Source: Lactifluus volemus
Taxonomy: Eukaryota > Basidiomycota > Agaricomycetes > Russulales > Russulaceae
Reading direction: 5' to 3'
DNA: 64,000 bases
Assembly: GCA_022376515.1 (NCBI GenBank)
Contig: WTXI01000075.1
Coordinates: 62,001-126,000 of the forward strand
Shown: piece by piece, positions 11,624-22,710 of the stretch
How the letters are laid out: each line of letters starts with the position of its first letter
Position numbering within the stretch: the first letter of the stretch is position 1
Program-made: the position numbers and the translations under genes
The notes under the pieces: model-generated
The model's input: only the letters and a program-made list of their open reading frames with translations
Told to the model about the DNA's origin: nothing
Database searches by the model: none

Positions 11624-12676
11624 AGGAGACCGAGCTGGGCCTCGAACGCATCGAGGCGAAGCTGAGAGCAGTGCAGCTCGCGCTCGAGATACTGACCGGC
11701 ATTTGTGCAACACTTCCAGATCCAGCAGATCTCGAGCCTGGTGTAGACGATGCTGCAGAAGACAACGACAACAACGCGATGGACGAGATACCGGACGACC
11801 CCATGTCCCTTGACGAACAGGACGCCACCAATCTCGACTCGCACCAACCGGGACGACCGTTCCTGTCGACGCTCCTACTCGAGCCACGTCTCGCACTCAC
11901 CCAACCCACGAGCTATCCTTCTCTGCGTCGCCATCTCCTCACGCACCGACGACGACCGCACTTTGTGCGATCCACATAGCTGCCTTCGAGTGCCTCTCGA
12001 ATACGTTTTTGGCTCTGGAAGCTGCGCCGGGCTCGGCAGCGTCGTCCGAGGTACAAGCTGGCCAACGCACTTGAAGCACTGTATGGACTGCCCTCGCTGG
12101 CGCGGGTGGACCCGTCGAGGCTGCACCAGGAAGCACACGCGCGACGGTGTGGGATGTCGCGGTGGGTTTACTATGGGGCGTCGGCACGGTCTGGACGGGA
12201 AAAATCGTATGTCTCCCCTTTCCAACACTCGAGAACTACACGCCTGATCACTGCTGGGTTGGTAACAGGTCCCGGAGGAAGCGCAGGTGCGAGCGCTAAT
12301 CGCGCTATGCGACAGACGCACAGACGACGATGACAACGACACGGTTGTGTATAGTGCATCGGTGCGCTCGCGGTACTTGCGCAGTAATCGGACCCCGCAT
12401 CGCATCATCTCCACGTACCTGTTTTGGCTTGCTCGTCCCTGGCGCACGGGGACTGAGTCGATGCTGCAGGCCGTAGAGTCGTTGATCGACATGTTCGCAG
12501 ACGAGCGTGCGCCTGCGGAGGCGAATTTTCGTGCCGGGAATGTGCTGGAGGCTTTGGCGGGCGGTTAAGAGCATTGATCGGAAGAAGGTGGTGGGAGGAA
12601 GTTGAAGAGGCGTGGAGAGCAAGTGAGGGATAATCTCATCGCGTTTGTGCGGTACCGGAGAGCACTCAAGGTGTAA
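11624..12676 (+). pseudogene. Truncated Syo1 copy C (exon 8 to the end)
   Basis: Homology starts inside exon 8 (ETELGLERIEAKLRAV) and runs to the end of the gene. Single-base deletions shift the frame after the acidic loop (near 11910) and again in the last exon (near 12350), and part of the VEDVRRAVKS segment is missing near 12560. The copy has no 5' half. It is a pseudogene. Confidence 0.85.
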
Positions 12677-12877
12677 AAGCATAATGCGATACGACGAGAA
12701 ACGAAAACATTCATGAGGATTCTTCTGTGGCGCGAAAACACGGATGTCTCTACATTACAGACAACTATCAAGACCATCTCCCCGCTCACCCTCTTTAATT
12801 AGTATTACACCATGATTTTACACGATACTCCGCGCAGCTTGAGGGGATTATTCGCGTTCCGGGATGGGTCCATACTC

Positions 12878-14388
12878 CTATATATAACAGTGGTAAGACA
12901 AGGCATACATGAGGGCGCGGAGCAAACGACTTGCCTTGCCGCCATCAAACGGATCTAGTCCCGCCGCGACGCGGGTGCCAGCGATCAGCGCGGACCAGTC
13001 GAGCACGGGAAAGTGCGTGGTGCCCGTGCGCGCCTGAGCACCGTGCAGCGCGCGAGCGGTGAGCAGATGGTTGTGTGCGGTGTCGACGGTGGGCATCGGT
13101 GAGTTTTGTTCAGAGGCGAGACGACGCATGTGAGTGGCGTCTTTGACGCCGCCGTCGATCGAGAAGCCGACTGAGCCGTCAAACTTGTTGTTGAGCATCT
13201 TGTCGGCGTATGAGAGCCAACTGTATGTATGTGTATATAGATAAAACAGATGTAGGTGACGAAAGGGAAGAAAAAAGTTAGTGGATACTGACAGGGGAGT
13301 GGGGATCAATTCTGTCATTGATGTGCATGGGGAGTAAAGGAACCTTCATTTGTTGAGAGTGAAGTGATTCGAGCCCCACGCCCACCTTTGATATACTCGT
13401 GAACGAGCTCTTGCCCGATTCCTGACTTTTCTGCGATCGTGTATGCTTCCGCGATGACCTCGAGAGAACCCAGGACCATGGAATTACCGATAAGTTTGAA
13501 GGTCGGTGCTAAGTAGTTTAGCCGCCCTCGTCAATATAAATGGAGAGGGGCTGTTGGGCGAAAGAGAAATCACCTTTCTCAACGTTTCCGCCAAGATCCA
13601 AGACGCGACGGCCAATGGCAGGTACGAGGGTATAGGCGACCTCCTTCTTTGAGCGATAATCACCACTGAGGGCGATGATGAGCATTCCGTCCTCTGCCAT
13701 GGCGGGTGGGCCAAAGACCGGTGCGGTTACGAGATGGCAAAGAGGGATGGCGGACACAAGAGCGTCAAGTTCGCCTAAACAGAAAGCAAGGGGTGTAAGA
13801 GTGGGGTGAAGTTTTACTTATAACATGCCTGCTACGCTGGGATACACCTGCAGATTCGCAGGCGGGTCAATATTAGCACTTGTTGAGTGAGGACATCAAG
13901 ACAACTGACCGTGCTGGTTTCTACAAATATTTTGTGCTTCGTTGGAGGTTGTGCCTATGCTTTGCTTTGAGCGCACGCTCACTAGAATTAGATAATACGT
14001 ATAAGCTCCTCGCCTGCAGTGCAGCCACAATATCCTTGAATATAGATTTGACGACATTGTCGCTAGCAAGCGAAGAGATGATGATATCGCACTTTGTCGC
14101 GACATCCGCGACGCTCTGCGCGATAGCGACTTTGTGTCCACCACCCAGTTCATTCAAAAGTTTCTCGCTCTTCTCCTTGGATCGATTCCAGACCAAGAGC
14201 GGGGGCTGATTCTCGAGGTGAGTCGCGCGATGATTGGCGAGATTACGAGCCATGAGATAACCCATCGCGCCGAGACCGATCCATCCGACCTGGACCGGGC
14301 CTTGGCGGGCAGGTGTGGTAGGACGAGAGTATGGCAAGTCATGAACGAGACGGTGTGCCACTGGGACGTGTAGTCTTTGTTCGGCCAT
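12878..14388 (-). CDS. 3-hydroxyisobutyrate dehydrogenase-like NAD(P)-dependent oxidoreductase, intact copy C
   Basis: Seven exons on the minus strand: 14388-13999, 13954-13910, 13847-13829, 13774-13574, 13508-13386, 13311-13293 and 13220-12878, about 379 residues. The Rossmann dinucleotide motif GWIGLGAMGYLMARNLA lies near residue 35. It is followed by LLVWNRS, then VETSTVYPSVAGEL, APVFGPPAMA, the helix with the family's lysine and asparagine (FKLIGN) and a C-terminal all-alpha domain (ADKMLNNKFDGSVGFSIDGG). This is the beta-hydroxyacid dehydrogenase superfamily; the true substrate is not known. Two exons are only 19 bases long. The intron after exon 3 is GC-AG, and the exon 1 donor is uncertain (tac|gtatta, or a GC donor 15 bases earlier). 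It is the only copy of four without an evident lesion. Confidence 0.7.
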
Positions 14389-14468
14389 CCGTCAAACGGT
14401 GACCTGTTTCGGAGATACAGAAGAAGAAAAGGGCAGTGAGTCGGAAAGCGATCATAGATAACGCCTGC

Positions 14469-14484
14469 CACGTGTATCCACGTG
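14469..14484. promoter_or_regulatory. Paired CACGTG motifs, copy C
   Basis: CACGTG at 14469-14474 and 14479-14484, four bases apart, 81 bases upstream of the intact dehydrogenase start. Homology to copy B ends about 30 bases farther on, where the inverted fragment begins. Confidence 0.45.
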
Positions 14485-14517
14485 AGTTTACCAAAATAGT
14501 CTATATGCCGGGTAACA

Positions 14518-15192
14518 GTACAAGGAGGTACAACGAGTCCGCGAGACAAACTAGAAGTAACAACTCGGATACAGTAACTCTGTTCACATTGACCCTGAGG
14601 TTCGTGGGTGTCAAGATCATGTCTCGAATGATGCGTGTGCAGAAGGGGCCATCATCAGAATGCGAATATTATGGTCGGCCCCGGTGTCGAACTCGACGTC
14701 GAGGACTCGGGCGGAGGGCGGACTCATGAGGCATCGCCAGGATCCGTGGATTTGTCTGGCTCCCAAGTCCTGGGAATGAGTACAACGGGTAGAAGCCAAG
14801 TTGCAGTCAAGACGATCCCGTGGCCTACATGGCATTAGAACGGACCAATAATCATGAGTGTGGATTCCATCCTACCTTTATCGAAAGACTTCCTTGCACC
14901 AGCTCCACGCGACGAATGCCCCAATGTAACCGAGGTAGGGCGCAAGTCGTTGCGCAATCACAAAAGTGAGGAGGGACGACGGTGGTTAGAATAGCAGCAC
15001 GCTTCGCTGCCTCAAGGCGTGTGCTATTCAACACCTCCAGTACAGGCGGAGGCATATGCCTTTACACGATCGTGAGGTCAGCTGAGCAATCTCAACAAGT
15101 GGTGATCGCAGACACACAGACGAGTCGGATAACCCCACCACGTCGCCTAAAATGAAATCTTATCCCGGGTCGGCACCCATCGAGTCTTCGTC
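14518..15192 (-). pseudogene. Inverted 3' fragment of the gene at 25054-26883
   Basis: This stretch is the reverse complement of about 26330-27010, from just before the penultimate intron to past the stop codon and into the 3' flank. Shared blocks include the PPPVLEVLN, TRLEAAKRAAI and VALIPGT segments and the 3' flank (actagaagtaac). Indels break the frame (for example, the HVPLT segment is lost). The segment equivalent to the intron at 26678 is more diverged than its neighbours, which supports that intron. The fragment lies between dehydrogenase copies C and D. Confidence 0.8.
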
Positions 15193-16012
15193 AAAATAAA
15201 TGGAGAGGGGCTGCAGGGTGAAAGAGATCACTTTCTCAACGTTTCCAGCAAGATCCAAGACGGGGCGGCGAATGGCAGGTACGAGGGCATAGGCAACCTC
15301 CTTCAAACGATAATCACCACTGAGCACGATGATCAGCGTTCCGTTCTCTACCATGGCGGGTGGGCCAAAGACGGCAAAGAGGGATGGCGGGCACAAGAAC
15401 GTCGAGTTCGCCTAAACAGATAAGAAGAAAATATGGGGTGTAAGAGCGGGATGAGTGCCTTATTTATATCACATGCCTGTTACGCTGTGATACACATGCA
15501 AATTCGCAGGCGGGTCAATATTATTACTTGTTGAGTCGGGAGCATTCAGGCAACTGACCGTGCTGGTTTCTACAAATATGTTGTACTTCGCTGGAGATCG
15601 TGCGTATGCTTTGCTTTGAGCGCACGCTCACAAGGTTTAGACAATAACGTATAAAGCAGTGCAGCCATAATATTCTTGAATATAGATTTGACGACATTGT
15701 CGCTAGAGAGCGAGGAGATATGATATCGCACGCTATCCTTTCGCGACGCTCTGCGCGATAGCGACTTCGTGTCCACCACCTAGTTCATTCGAAAAGCTTC
15801 TCGCTCGTCTCCTTGGATCGATTCCAGACCAAGAGTGGGGGCGCATTCTCGAGGTAGGTCGCGCGATGATTGGCGAGATTACGTACGGGCCATGACAGAC
15901 CGATCCATCCGACCTGGACCGGTGGCCTTGACGAGAGTATGGCAAGTCATGAAGACGCCGTGCCACTGAACTGCCAGTAGTGGATGGGACAGTGCAGTTT
16001 CTGGTCGGCCAT
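15193..16012 (-). pseudogene. HIBADH-like dehydrogenase, 5' fragment, copy D
   Basis: It holds the start codon region (MADQKLH) and relics of exons 1 to 4, down to the FGPPAM and GDYRLKEVAYALVPAIRR segments. It then stops abruptly at the junction with the inverted fragment at 15192. There are internal deletions in exon 1, and the Rossmann motif is destroyed. A pseudogene. Confidence 0.75.
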
Positions 16013-16888
16013 CCGTTGAATGGTTACCTGTACATATTTCGGAGATACGGTAAGAGAAGAAGAAGACGCGGGCTCCGTGCCACTGGGTGTTCCGGTTGGG
16101 CAATCACCACCGTGACGTTGGGGTGAGGTTGTCCCGTGGATCAAGAAGCGCTTCTCTCCACCTATCTCATACGCAACGTATTGTACCGATGACGTGGAGG
16201 AATCGGTGGGTCGCACGCGGCACGCGAAGCAAAGGATTGGGAGGCACGATCATGTAGGTGTAGGACGGATCGTTTGACGGATTGAACGGACGACAAGTCA
16301 GGCCTCTCTACACACGCGGTCTTAGATAATAGATCGTAGACAAGAAGATTTGAGTGGGCAGTGGTACTGTACTGTATGGGCAGAAAGTGCCAAGGTGGGA
16401 CGTTTTGGGTACACTTGAAGCTTGAAGTTATGAATGTGCCTATGTTCTGCTAGTGTGACCACCATGATCTACAGCGCGATAATAAATAAATGGAAAATGG
16501 ATAAAGTGAAGGGGATAAAAAATCAATGCAGCAACACAACAAGGTGGAATTGCCGAGATGTAATGGTAATAGCCATGGCCCCAAGACAACGTTCATTCTG
16601 TGACTCCGCTTCTGGTCAAAGTCGCATCTCCGAAACTCCAACCTTCGCCTGAGATTTCATTAAGCCTTACGCAAACCACATGTTTCTCGGTTCTCAGCCT
16701 CCGCGGTTCATCAAGACACATATCATTGTCATGTCATAAAGACCAGTACAAGGCGAGGAAGAGAATAGCCATAGTTTTACAGTCGACCTCCCTCATGTAC
16801 TGATCATACGTTCAGATTCGTACAGCGCATAAAATATTCAGTCCATTTCCGTGGCACATGTAGGCCCTTTCGTTATGATGGCATGAGC
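16013..16888. other. No gene recognised
   Basis: This lies between the start of dehydrogenase copy D and the stop of the first DUF2235 gene. An open frame continues upstream of the copy D start on the minus strand to about 16216, but it matches nothing known to me and is not shared with the other dehydrogenase copies. The rest is AT-rich. I see no RNA gene or repeat. Confidence 0.4.
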
Positions 16889-18714
16889 TCAAGACACGTA
16901 GCTCTCCGATCCCTTCTCGTATCGTGCCCTTGGCTTATACCTGAGCTCCGAGTTATCCATTCGTGTCTTGACACTGTGATGAAACATAGGCTTCCGTGGG
17001 ATCAACCGGCCACGGCCAAGATTGATGCTATCAGCCATTATCAACAAAAGCTCAGCGTCCGGATAGGGAGAGCAGAAATTCACCTCCAGCGGGTGACCCA
17101 CTCGTCTTGCGGGTTCTGGAAGGTGTACGACATGGGGGTCGTTTCGAAGAACCACCACAAAAGGTTCCTTTTCAGGGGGTCGGTCATCGATTGCTCGACA
17201 TCCCGTGTATCTTGTTGGTTACTTTCTGTGTCATTCCCATTCCGGGGCTGATGCGTCGCAATAGCGACAGGGATGCTCCATCGGTCGAAGGCAGCCAAGT
17301 CGAACATAATAGGGCAGTCGGTATCTACGATCTGTTCGATCATCCAGCGAAGTGGAATGTTAGAAAGGGCGTGTTCCGTGGTGTCTCGTGCGGCACCTCC
17401 CCCAATATCTGCCAATTGTCAGTCTCATGACAGTAGGTGTGTGAAACGTTCAATACCGCACCGGAATGACATCCAGCAAACCACACCTCTTTCATGTCCG
17501 TCCTGTATTTCTCATCTGTCGCACTTTGAAGGTGGTTTGGAAAAGCGGACACCGGCGCAAGTTGACCAGGAACCGAACGGTGATACAAGATCGGACGGAA
17601 CCTGGCGCGGTGCTGTCAAAGTAGCTCTCAGCTGCTGAGCAACAAGACGAGTCGAAACGGCATGAGGTATGCTCCCGGCCTCAATTTGGGGGGGGGGGGG
17701 GGGGGGGCAGGGCGCGTTACGCCTAAAAGAGACAAGCGGGAACCAAGCGGCCTTGCACGCACCTCATCCAGAGACAGCGCCTGTCTGAACACCCTGATTG
17801 TGGTGTTCACACTCGCGAACGGTAAAGTCCGGCTCACAATAGCTCCGACCCTCGAAACCGTGTCCCTGCAAACAAGTCATGTCGATGAAAAACATTTTAT
17901 TGGGATGGCTTAAGGGAAGTAACTGTCAATGTACCCACCAGACACCAACGAAATCAATAGGAACGGGGCGGCAGTACGTTGCCTTGAAACTCCGAGCTTG
18001 GGTATCATTGCCAGATTTGCGGTACAGCTTGAACGCAAAGGAAACCTTCTCGATGTTGTCTTTTGAGAGCAGACCGACCTAGGGCAAATACAAAACGTTT
18101 GAACGGCTTCCGGAGCAGAGGGGTGAAGAACGGTAGATCACACCTTGTGCAACATTCCTGCGAGCGCTCGGGCAGTGTAAGCACCACGGGAGAAGCCTGG
18201 GGATGAAACTGTAGTTAGGCATCCCTGCATGGGTATTTACCGATGCTCGAGACGCACCAAATAAGCAAACGTTGTCGTCTACGTTGTAGTTTTGCATAAG
18301 GAACTTATAGGCGTCGATCACATGTTCATCAAGATAATAAGCAACGGCCTTGTCAGCGACTTTCGAAGCCCATCGACGGAAGGGCCTTGTAGCGCCGGGA
18401 GGGATATATTTTCCTACACCTTCCTAGGCAAATATGAGAGATTAGTGAGAGAAAGAGGGAAAGAGAGCACACACTTGGTAGTAGCACAGTTGATCTGCTT
18501 CCTGATCTCTGCGCAAAATCGAAAACAACTTGGTCACGTTTGTGTTCTATAGAGCATTTTGTTGGCACGATTGCATTCCTAAAGAGAGAAGGTGGAAATC
18601 ACGTACTCTATTCCCATATTCGTCTCCCACGCCGTCCAAACAGAGCACTAACGTGCGAGGCTTACGAGTTGTCTCATGGGCGGGGGAATGGGTGGAGGTG
18701 GATGGGTCTGCCAT
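16889..18714 (-). CDS. DUF2235 (Tle1-like alpha/beta hydrolase) protein 1
   Basis: Nine exons: 18714-18607, 18546-18475, 18423-18258, 18196-18144, 18078-17939, 17865-17763, 17612-17462, 17408-17084 and 17027-16889, about 418 residues. Family features in order: the N-terminal strand LVLCLDG, then the nucleophile elbow GFSRGAYTAR (Ser about 118), DFVGVWDTVSRVG, WFAGCHSDIGGG with the catalytic His, and the C-terminal SINLGRGRLIP. DUF2235 is the catalytic fold of the type VI secretion phospholipase Tle1. Fungal members are cytosolic and little studied. Compared with the two paralogues, the FDGT motif reads LDGV, so activity may be altered. Intron 6 is unusually long (150 bases) and holds a run of 20 G. 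Confidence 0.85.
17688..17707. repeat. Homopolymer of 20 G
   Basis: An uninterrupted run of 20 G on the plus strand lies in intron 6 of the first DUF2235 gene, so it is poly-C on the coding strand. It is shortly upstream of the splice acceptor at 17613-17614. Its length may be unstable or misassembled. Confidence 0.9.
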
Positions 18715-19441
18715 GGGAATTGGGAGGTGAGGGTCACCTGAAAAAAAGAGACGGGGGGAAAGGCCATAAATCGAAGTCCGGTTTACGCCATGCGTTGGTT
18801 TCTGTCAGGCCACTCGGTCTGATCATCAGGGTTACGCATAGGTAAGCGAACGGTAAGCGAGCGCTCCGCTGCCATTTTTCTTATTTTGGAATCGTATCGA
18901 TTCCAAACGGACATGCCTTTTCCACCTGTAAATCCATATCTACTAGAAATTCCGGATTGATTGGCTCTATCAAATGTGCCCACTCGAAGCTGCTGTTGAA
19001 GCCACTGCCACGTTATGGGCCAATGTCATCTTCACAGGCCGTCTTCATGGCTCGGCTAACCCCGGCACCAATGGGCTCGGCTTACGGCTCACACGGGCTT
19101 GGCATCAAGTGCCAGTGTATTGACGCTTTGGTCTCTGACGTGTGTCATTTTAGTTATTCCGCGTTCTGAGCGTTTTGGCCGTGTAGATTCACACTCACCG
19201 CACCGTCTCATTCGTGTATCTCGGGCTGCATATCATGCCAACAACCCTTGTCATATCATGAAGGCCAGAAAGGATGAAAAAGAATAATCGCAGTTACACA
19301 TATAACCTCGTGTATCCTTCCAATTCGTCTGTTCAACATACATACACCATATAACAAACCAGCCTAAGGGTAGCTCCACAACAGAAACGACATCAACGTC
19401 ACATCCACAGCACACCGCCCTTTCGTGTGTGATGACAGCGT
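18715..19441. other. Intergenic, DUF2235 genes 1-2
   Basis: No gene seen. The right part, about 19260-19441, is related to 22560-22710 downstream of the third paralogue (shared blocks gatgaaaaaga, cctcgtg, acatcaa, cgccctttcg). The tandem duplication therefore carried the 3' flank with the gene. Confidence 0.45.
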
Positions 19442-21218
19442 TCAAGACACGTAGCTCTCGGATCCCTTCGCATATTGTGCCTTGGGTTTATACTTGAGCT
19501 TTGGGTCATTCATTCGTATCTGAACACTTTTGTGGAACAATGGTTTCGATGGGATCAACCGACCACGGCCGAAATTGATACTATGTGCGATGGTCAGCAG
19601 AAGCTCAGCAGCGCCCTGCTAGGAGGAGTAGAAATTCACCTCCGGCCAGTGATCCACTTGAATTGTGCGTCCTGGTAAGTATACTTCAATGGAAGAAACT
19701 CCAGAATCCACCATATGGGATGCAATATGAGCTGGTCATGTATGGGCTGCACGACGTCCTGGGCATCTTGTTTAGGCGAGGCTGTATGCCCCTTCTGCGC
19801 AATTGCAACGGGAATTTTCCACCGAGCAAAGGCAGACAAATTAAACAAGATAGGACAATCTGTAGCTACGATCTGCTCGATCATCCAGCGCAGTGAAATA
19901 TTAGAAAGGTTATCTGCTTTGGTGTCAGGTACTGAACCTCCTCCAACGTCTGTATATCGTCAGCCTACACAGCAGCAAGTGTGAGAGGGTGAATACTGCA
20001 CCGGAATGACACCCAACGAACCACACGTCTTTCTTGTCTGTCTTGTCCTTTGGAATAGGGCTGCCAGTAACGGAGGCATGATGCAAGTTGGGACGGAACC
20101 TGACACGGCGCTGTCAAAGTGGAAGTCAGCTGCTGAGCGAAGATGATTCACCAAAAGGCAACAGGCATGCTCCCGGATTTCAAGGAGGTAGGCCGTGTTA
20201 CTAGATCAGCCAGGAACTCGATGACCCTTGCACACACCTCGTCTAGGGCCAGCGCCTGCCTGAACACCCTGATTATGTTGTTGGCTTCCACGAAAGGTAA
20301 TGTCCGACCCGCAACAAGTCCGACGCTCGCAACTGTGTCCCTGTAAATCAACCATCTCAGATGTCATGTAGACGCAAAACATTTTAAGGATAACCTAGAA
20401 ACAAATATTAGTAACTGTCAATGTACTCACCAGACACCGACAAAGTCAATATCAACTTCGTGGCAGAACGTTGCCTTGAACCCCTGAGCCAGGGCGTCGT
20501 TGCCAGACTCTTGATAGAGTTTGTACGCAAAGGGGATTTGCGCCTCGTTATCTATTGAGAGCAACCCAACCTAACGTGAGTCCACAGTCAGCATGAACAG
20601 CACCCGGAACAGAGGATTGCAAGACATTCAATTAAATCATACCTTGTGCAACATCCCCGCGAGTGCTCTGGCAGTATATGCGCCTCGAGAGAAGCCTAGG
20701 AATGGAGCCGTAGTTAGACAACCCTAGATGGGTGTCTACCGGCGCTCAATACTCACCAAACAAGCAAAGCTTGTCGCCGACATTGTAATTTTGCATGATG
20801 AACCTGTAGCCCTCCATCACATGCTGATAAAGATACCAAGCAATGGCCTCGTCAAGCATTTTCGCGATCCATAGGTAAAGTGGCCGAACGACGCCAGGAT
20901 GAAAGTAAGTTCCTATGCCGGCCTAGGCGAATATAAGGGCATCGGAAGGAGATAAACAGGGAACATACTTGGTAATAGCACACTTGATCTATCTCTCTAT
21001 CTTTCCTCAAGAGTGAATAAAATTTGACCACATTTGTGTTCTATTGGACATTTTGTCGGCAGTCACAACACTCCCTAAAGGGAAGAAGGGCGGAAGTCAC
21101 GTACTTTGGTCCCATATTCATTTGACGTGCCATCGAAACACAGCACTACTGTGCGGCGCTTGCTTGTCAAGATCCGCTGAGTGACATTAGCAGTTGTGGA
21201 GGTGGATGGGTCTGACAT
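19442..21218 (-). CDS. DUF2235 (Tle1-like alpha/beta hydrolase) protein 2
   Basis: Nine exons: 21218-21105, 21040-20969, 20922-20757, 20695-20643, 20570-20431, 20340-20238, 20110-20002, 19949-19640 and 19580-19442, about 401 residues. The motifs are canonical: VVLCFDGTSNEYG, then GFSRGAYTAR (Ser about 120), DFVGVWDTVASVG, WFVGCHSDVGGG and SINFGRGRLIP. Exon 7 is about 17 codons shorter than in paralogue 3, which removes part of a variable loop just before the catalytic-His motif. Exon phases match the two neighbours exactly. The predicted activity is an ester or phospholipid hydrolase, which is inference from family only. Confidence 0.88.
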
Positions 21219-22710
21219 GGAAATTCGGGAGGGAGAGCCACCTGCGATGAACAGAAGAGAGCCATGGTCATATATCAGAATTGTTACGCCATGTCGGGCT
21301 GTCAAGACCCAAGGCGTTTACGTTTTCGAGAAGGGGGGATAATCAAATATGCGCGCAGTAAGGGAAGTTGAGTGAGCGCTGACCCCGATGAGAATGTTCG
21401 CCATATCGTCATTTTGGAATCATTTGTTACCCAAAGCCAAAGATCGAAGCTGCATACAATGTTGTAGCCGTAGTCACTATCCAAGTCCAAATGCTGAACC
21501 GGCAGCACAAAAATGTGAAAGACAGAAGCTGCTGAAGCGGCAAAGCGATAATGTTAATCAGGTTTCATAATCATAATTCCTGACGTGGACCCTCCCCTTT
21601 CGATCAGACCTCATTCGTTCAATCAAAGTTGAGACACCGCTTGGCGAGATTGCTATCATTCACTCTGTCATTTACCTCGCGTGAACCGCCTGGAGAGATT
21701 TGTTTGTCGCCAAGCATAGACCCAACCGATTTCCTTGAAATTTTATACCATTGAAAAGCTACATATGTCAGCTTGAAGAGTGGCTGTAGTAAAATATGAA
21801 GGGAGACCATTGCCAGGGAGCTGAACTTGACGAGCTCATTGTTACAGGGAAGACGAACCTCCCTGTCATATCCGGGTAACCCGGAATTCTTAGCTATTAC
21901 GGCACGATCAGCCCCACACTTGTTGTTTCACACGTGACGCGTCATAAGGCGGGGTAATGATAGTCAATTAGTACTAGGAGCAGGTACGTCTCGGAACCAA
22001 TTCGGGGTTGCAGGATGATCTATCACCCGTCAACCATTCACTCTGGCTCTGTGACTTGGTGTCGCTGCCCTCACTTTTTCCCCTTCCTTATTTGCCTCAC
22101 ATCATTCGTTTCCAACACTGTCGCGCTCAGTATTTTGTCTAAAACCCGGGCTACTGGTCATACGTTTTTTTTCTCTAGATTTGTCGCATGGGACCTCGGC
22201 CACAACCACTCTGCGTACATTCGTCCTGCACTCTCTGGCGTTGCATGCCGCAACCAGCCGTGTCTCTCTGTTTCCCACTTGGTCTTAGTTTATGTCCTTG
22301 CTTTGTGGGTGTGGTGATTCCTTTGCCTCATGCCCCACCCCCCCTCGCACTCCCAGTCCTCGACCGTGCCCAGCGTCTTTTCGGTGCTCTGTGCTCTGAG
22401 TACTTTTTGGCTGTGCTGCGTATCCTGGATGTCACTCTCGTCACCTTATGAGAAGTCGCCCTGCCTGGGTCGCATTGGTAAAGAGCCAAGGAGTGCTTCC
22501 CTCCGTCCATCTCGTCCGTGTATCCGCGTATCATGTCGAAAACCCTACGAAACTTGCATGTCTTGGTTCTAGATGAAAAAGATCAACCACAGCTATATAT
22601 CCAACCTCGTGAACCCTCCATACGTTTAGAATATAGAAATTAACTAAGGCCAAAGACAACATCAATGTCTCATTCGCTGCACAACGCCCTTTCGCTACGA
22701 TGATTTGTGT
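21219..22710. other. Intergenic, DUF2235 genes 2-3
   Basis: About 1.5 kb without a supportable gene. Short open frames around 22015-22572 lie in pyrimidine-rich sequence and show no domain. The last 150 bases are the duplicated 3' flank shared with 19260-19441. No RNA gene or transposon ends were found. Confidence 0.4.

Noticed and set aside
15947..16216. N-terminal extension of dehydrogenase copy D
   Set aside because: The open frame continues upstream of the ATG only in copy D, a truncated fragment; other copies have stops there.
22015..22572. Overlapping plus-strand frames between DUF2235 genes 2 and 3
   Set aside because: Pyrimidine-rich sequence with random-looking translations and no splice-consistent gene or paralogue.
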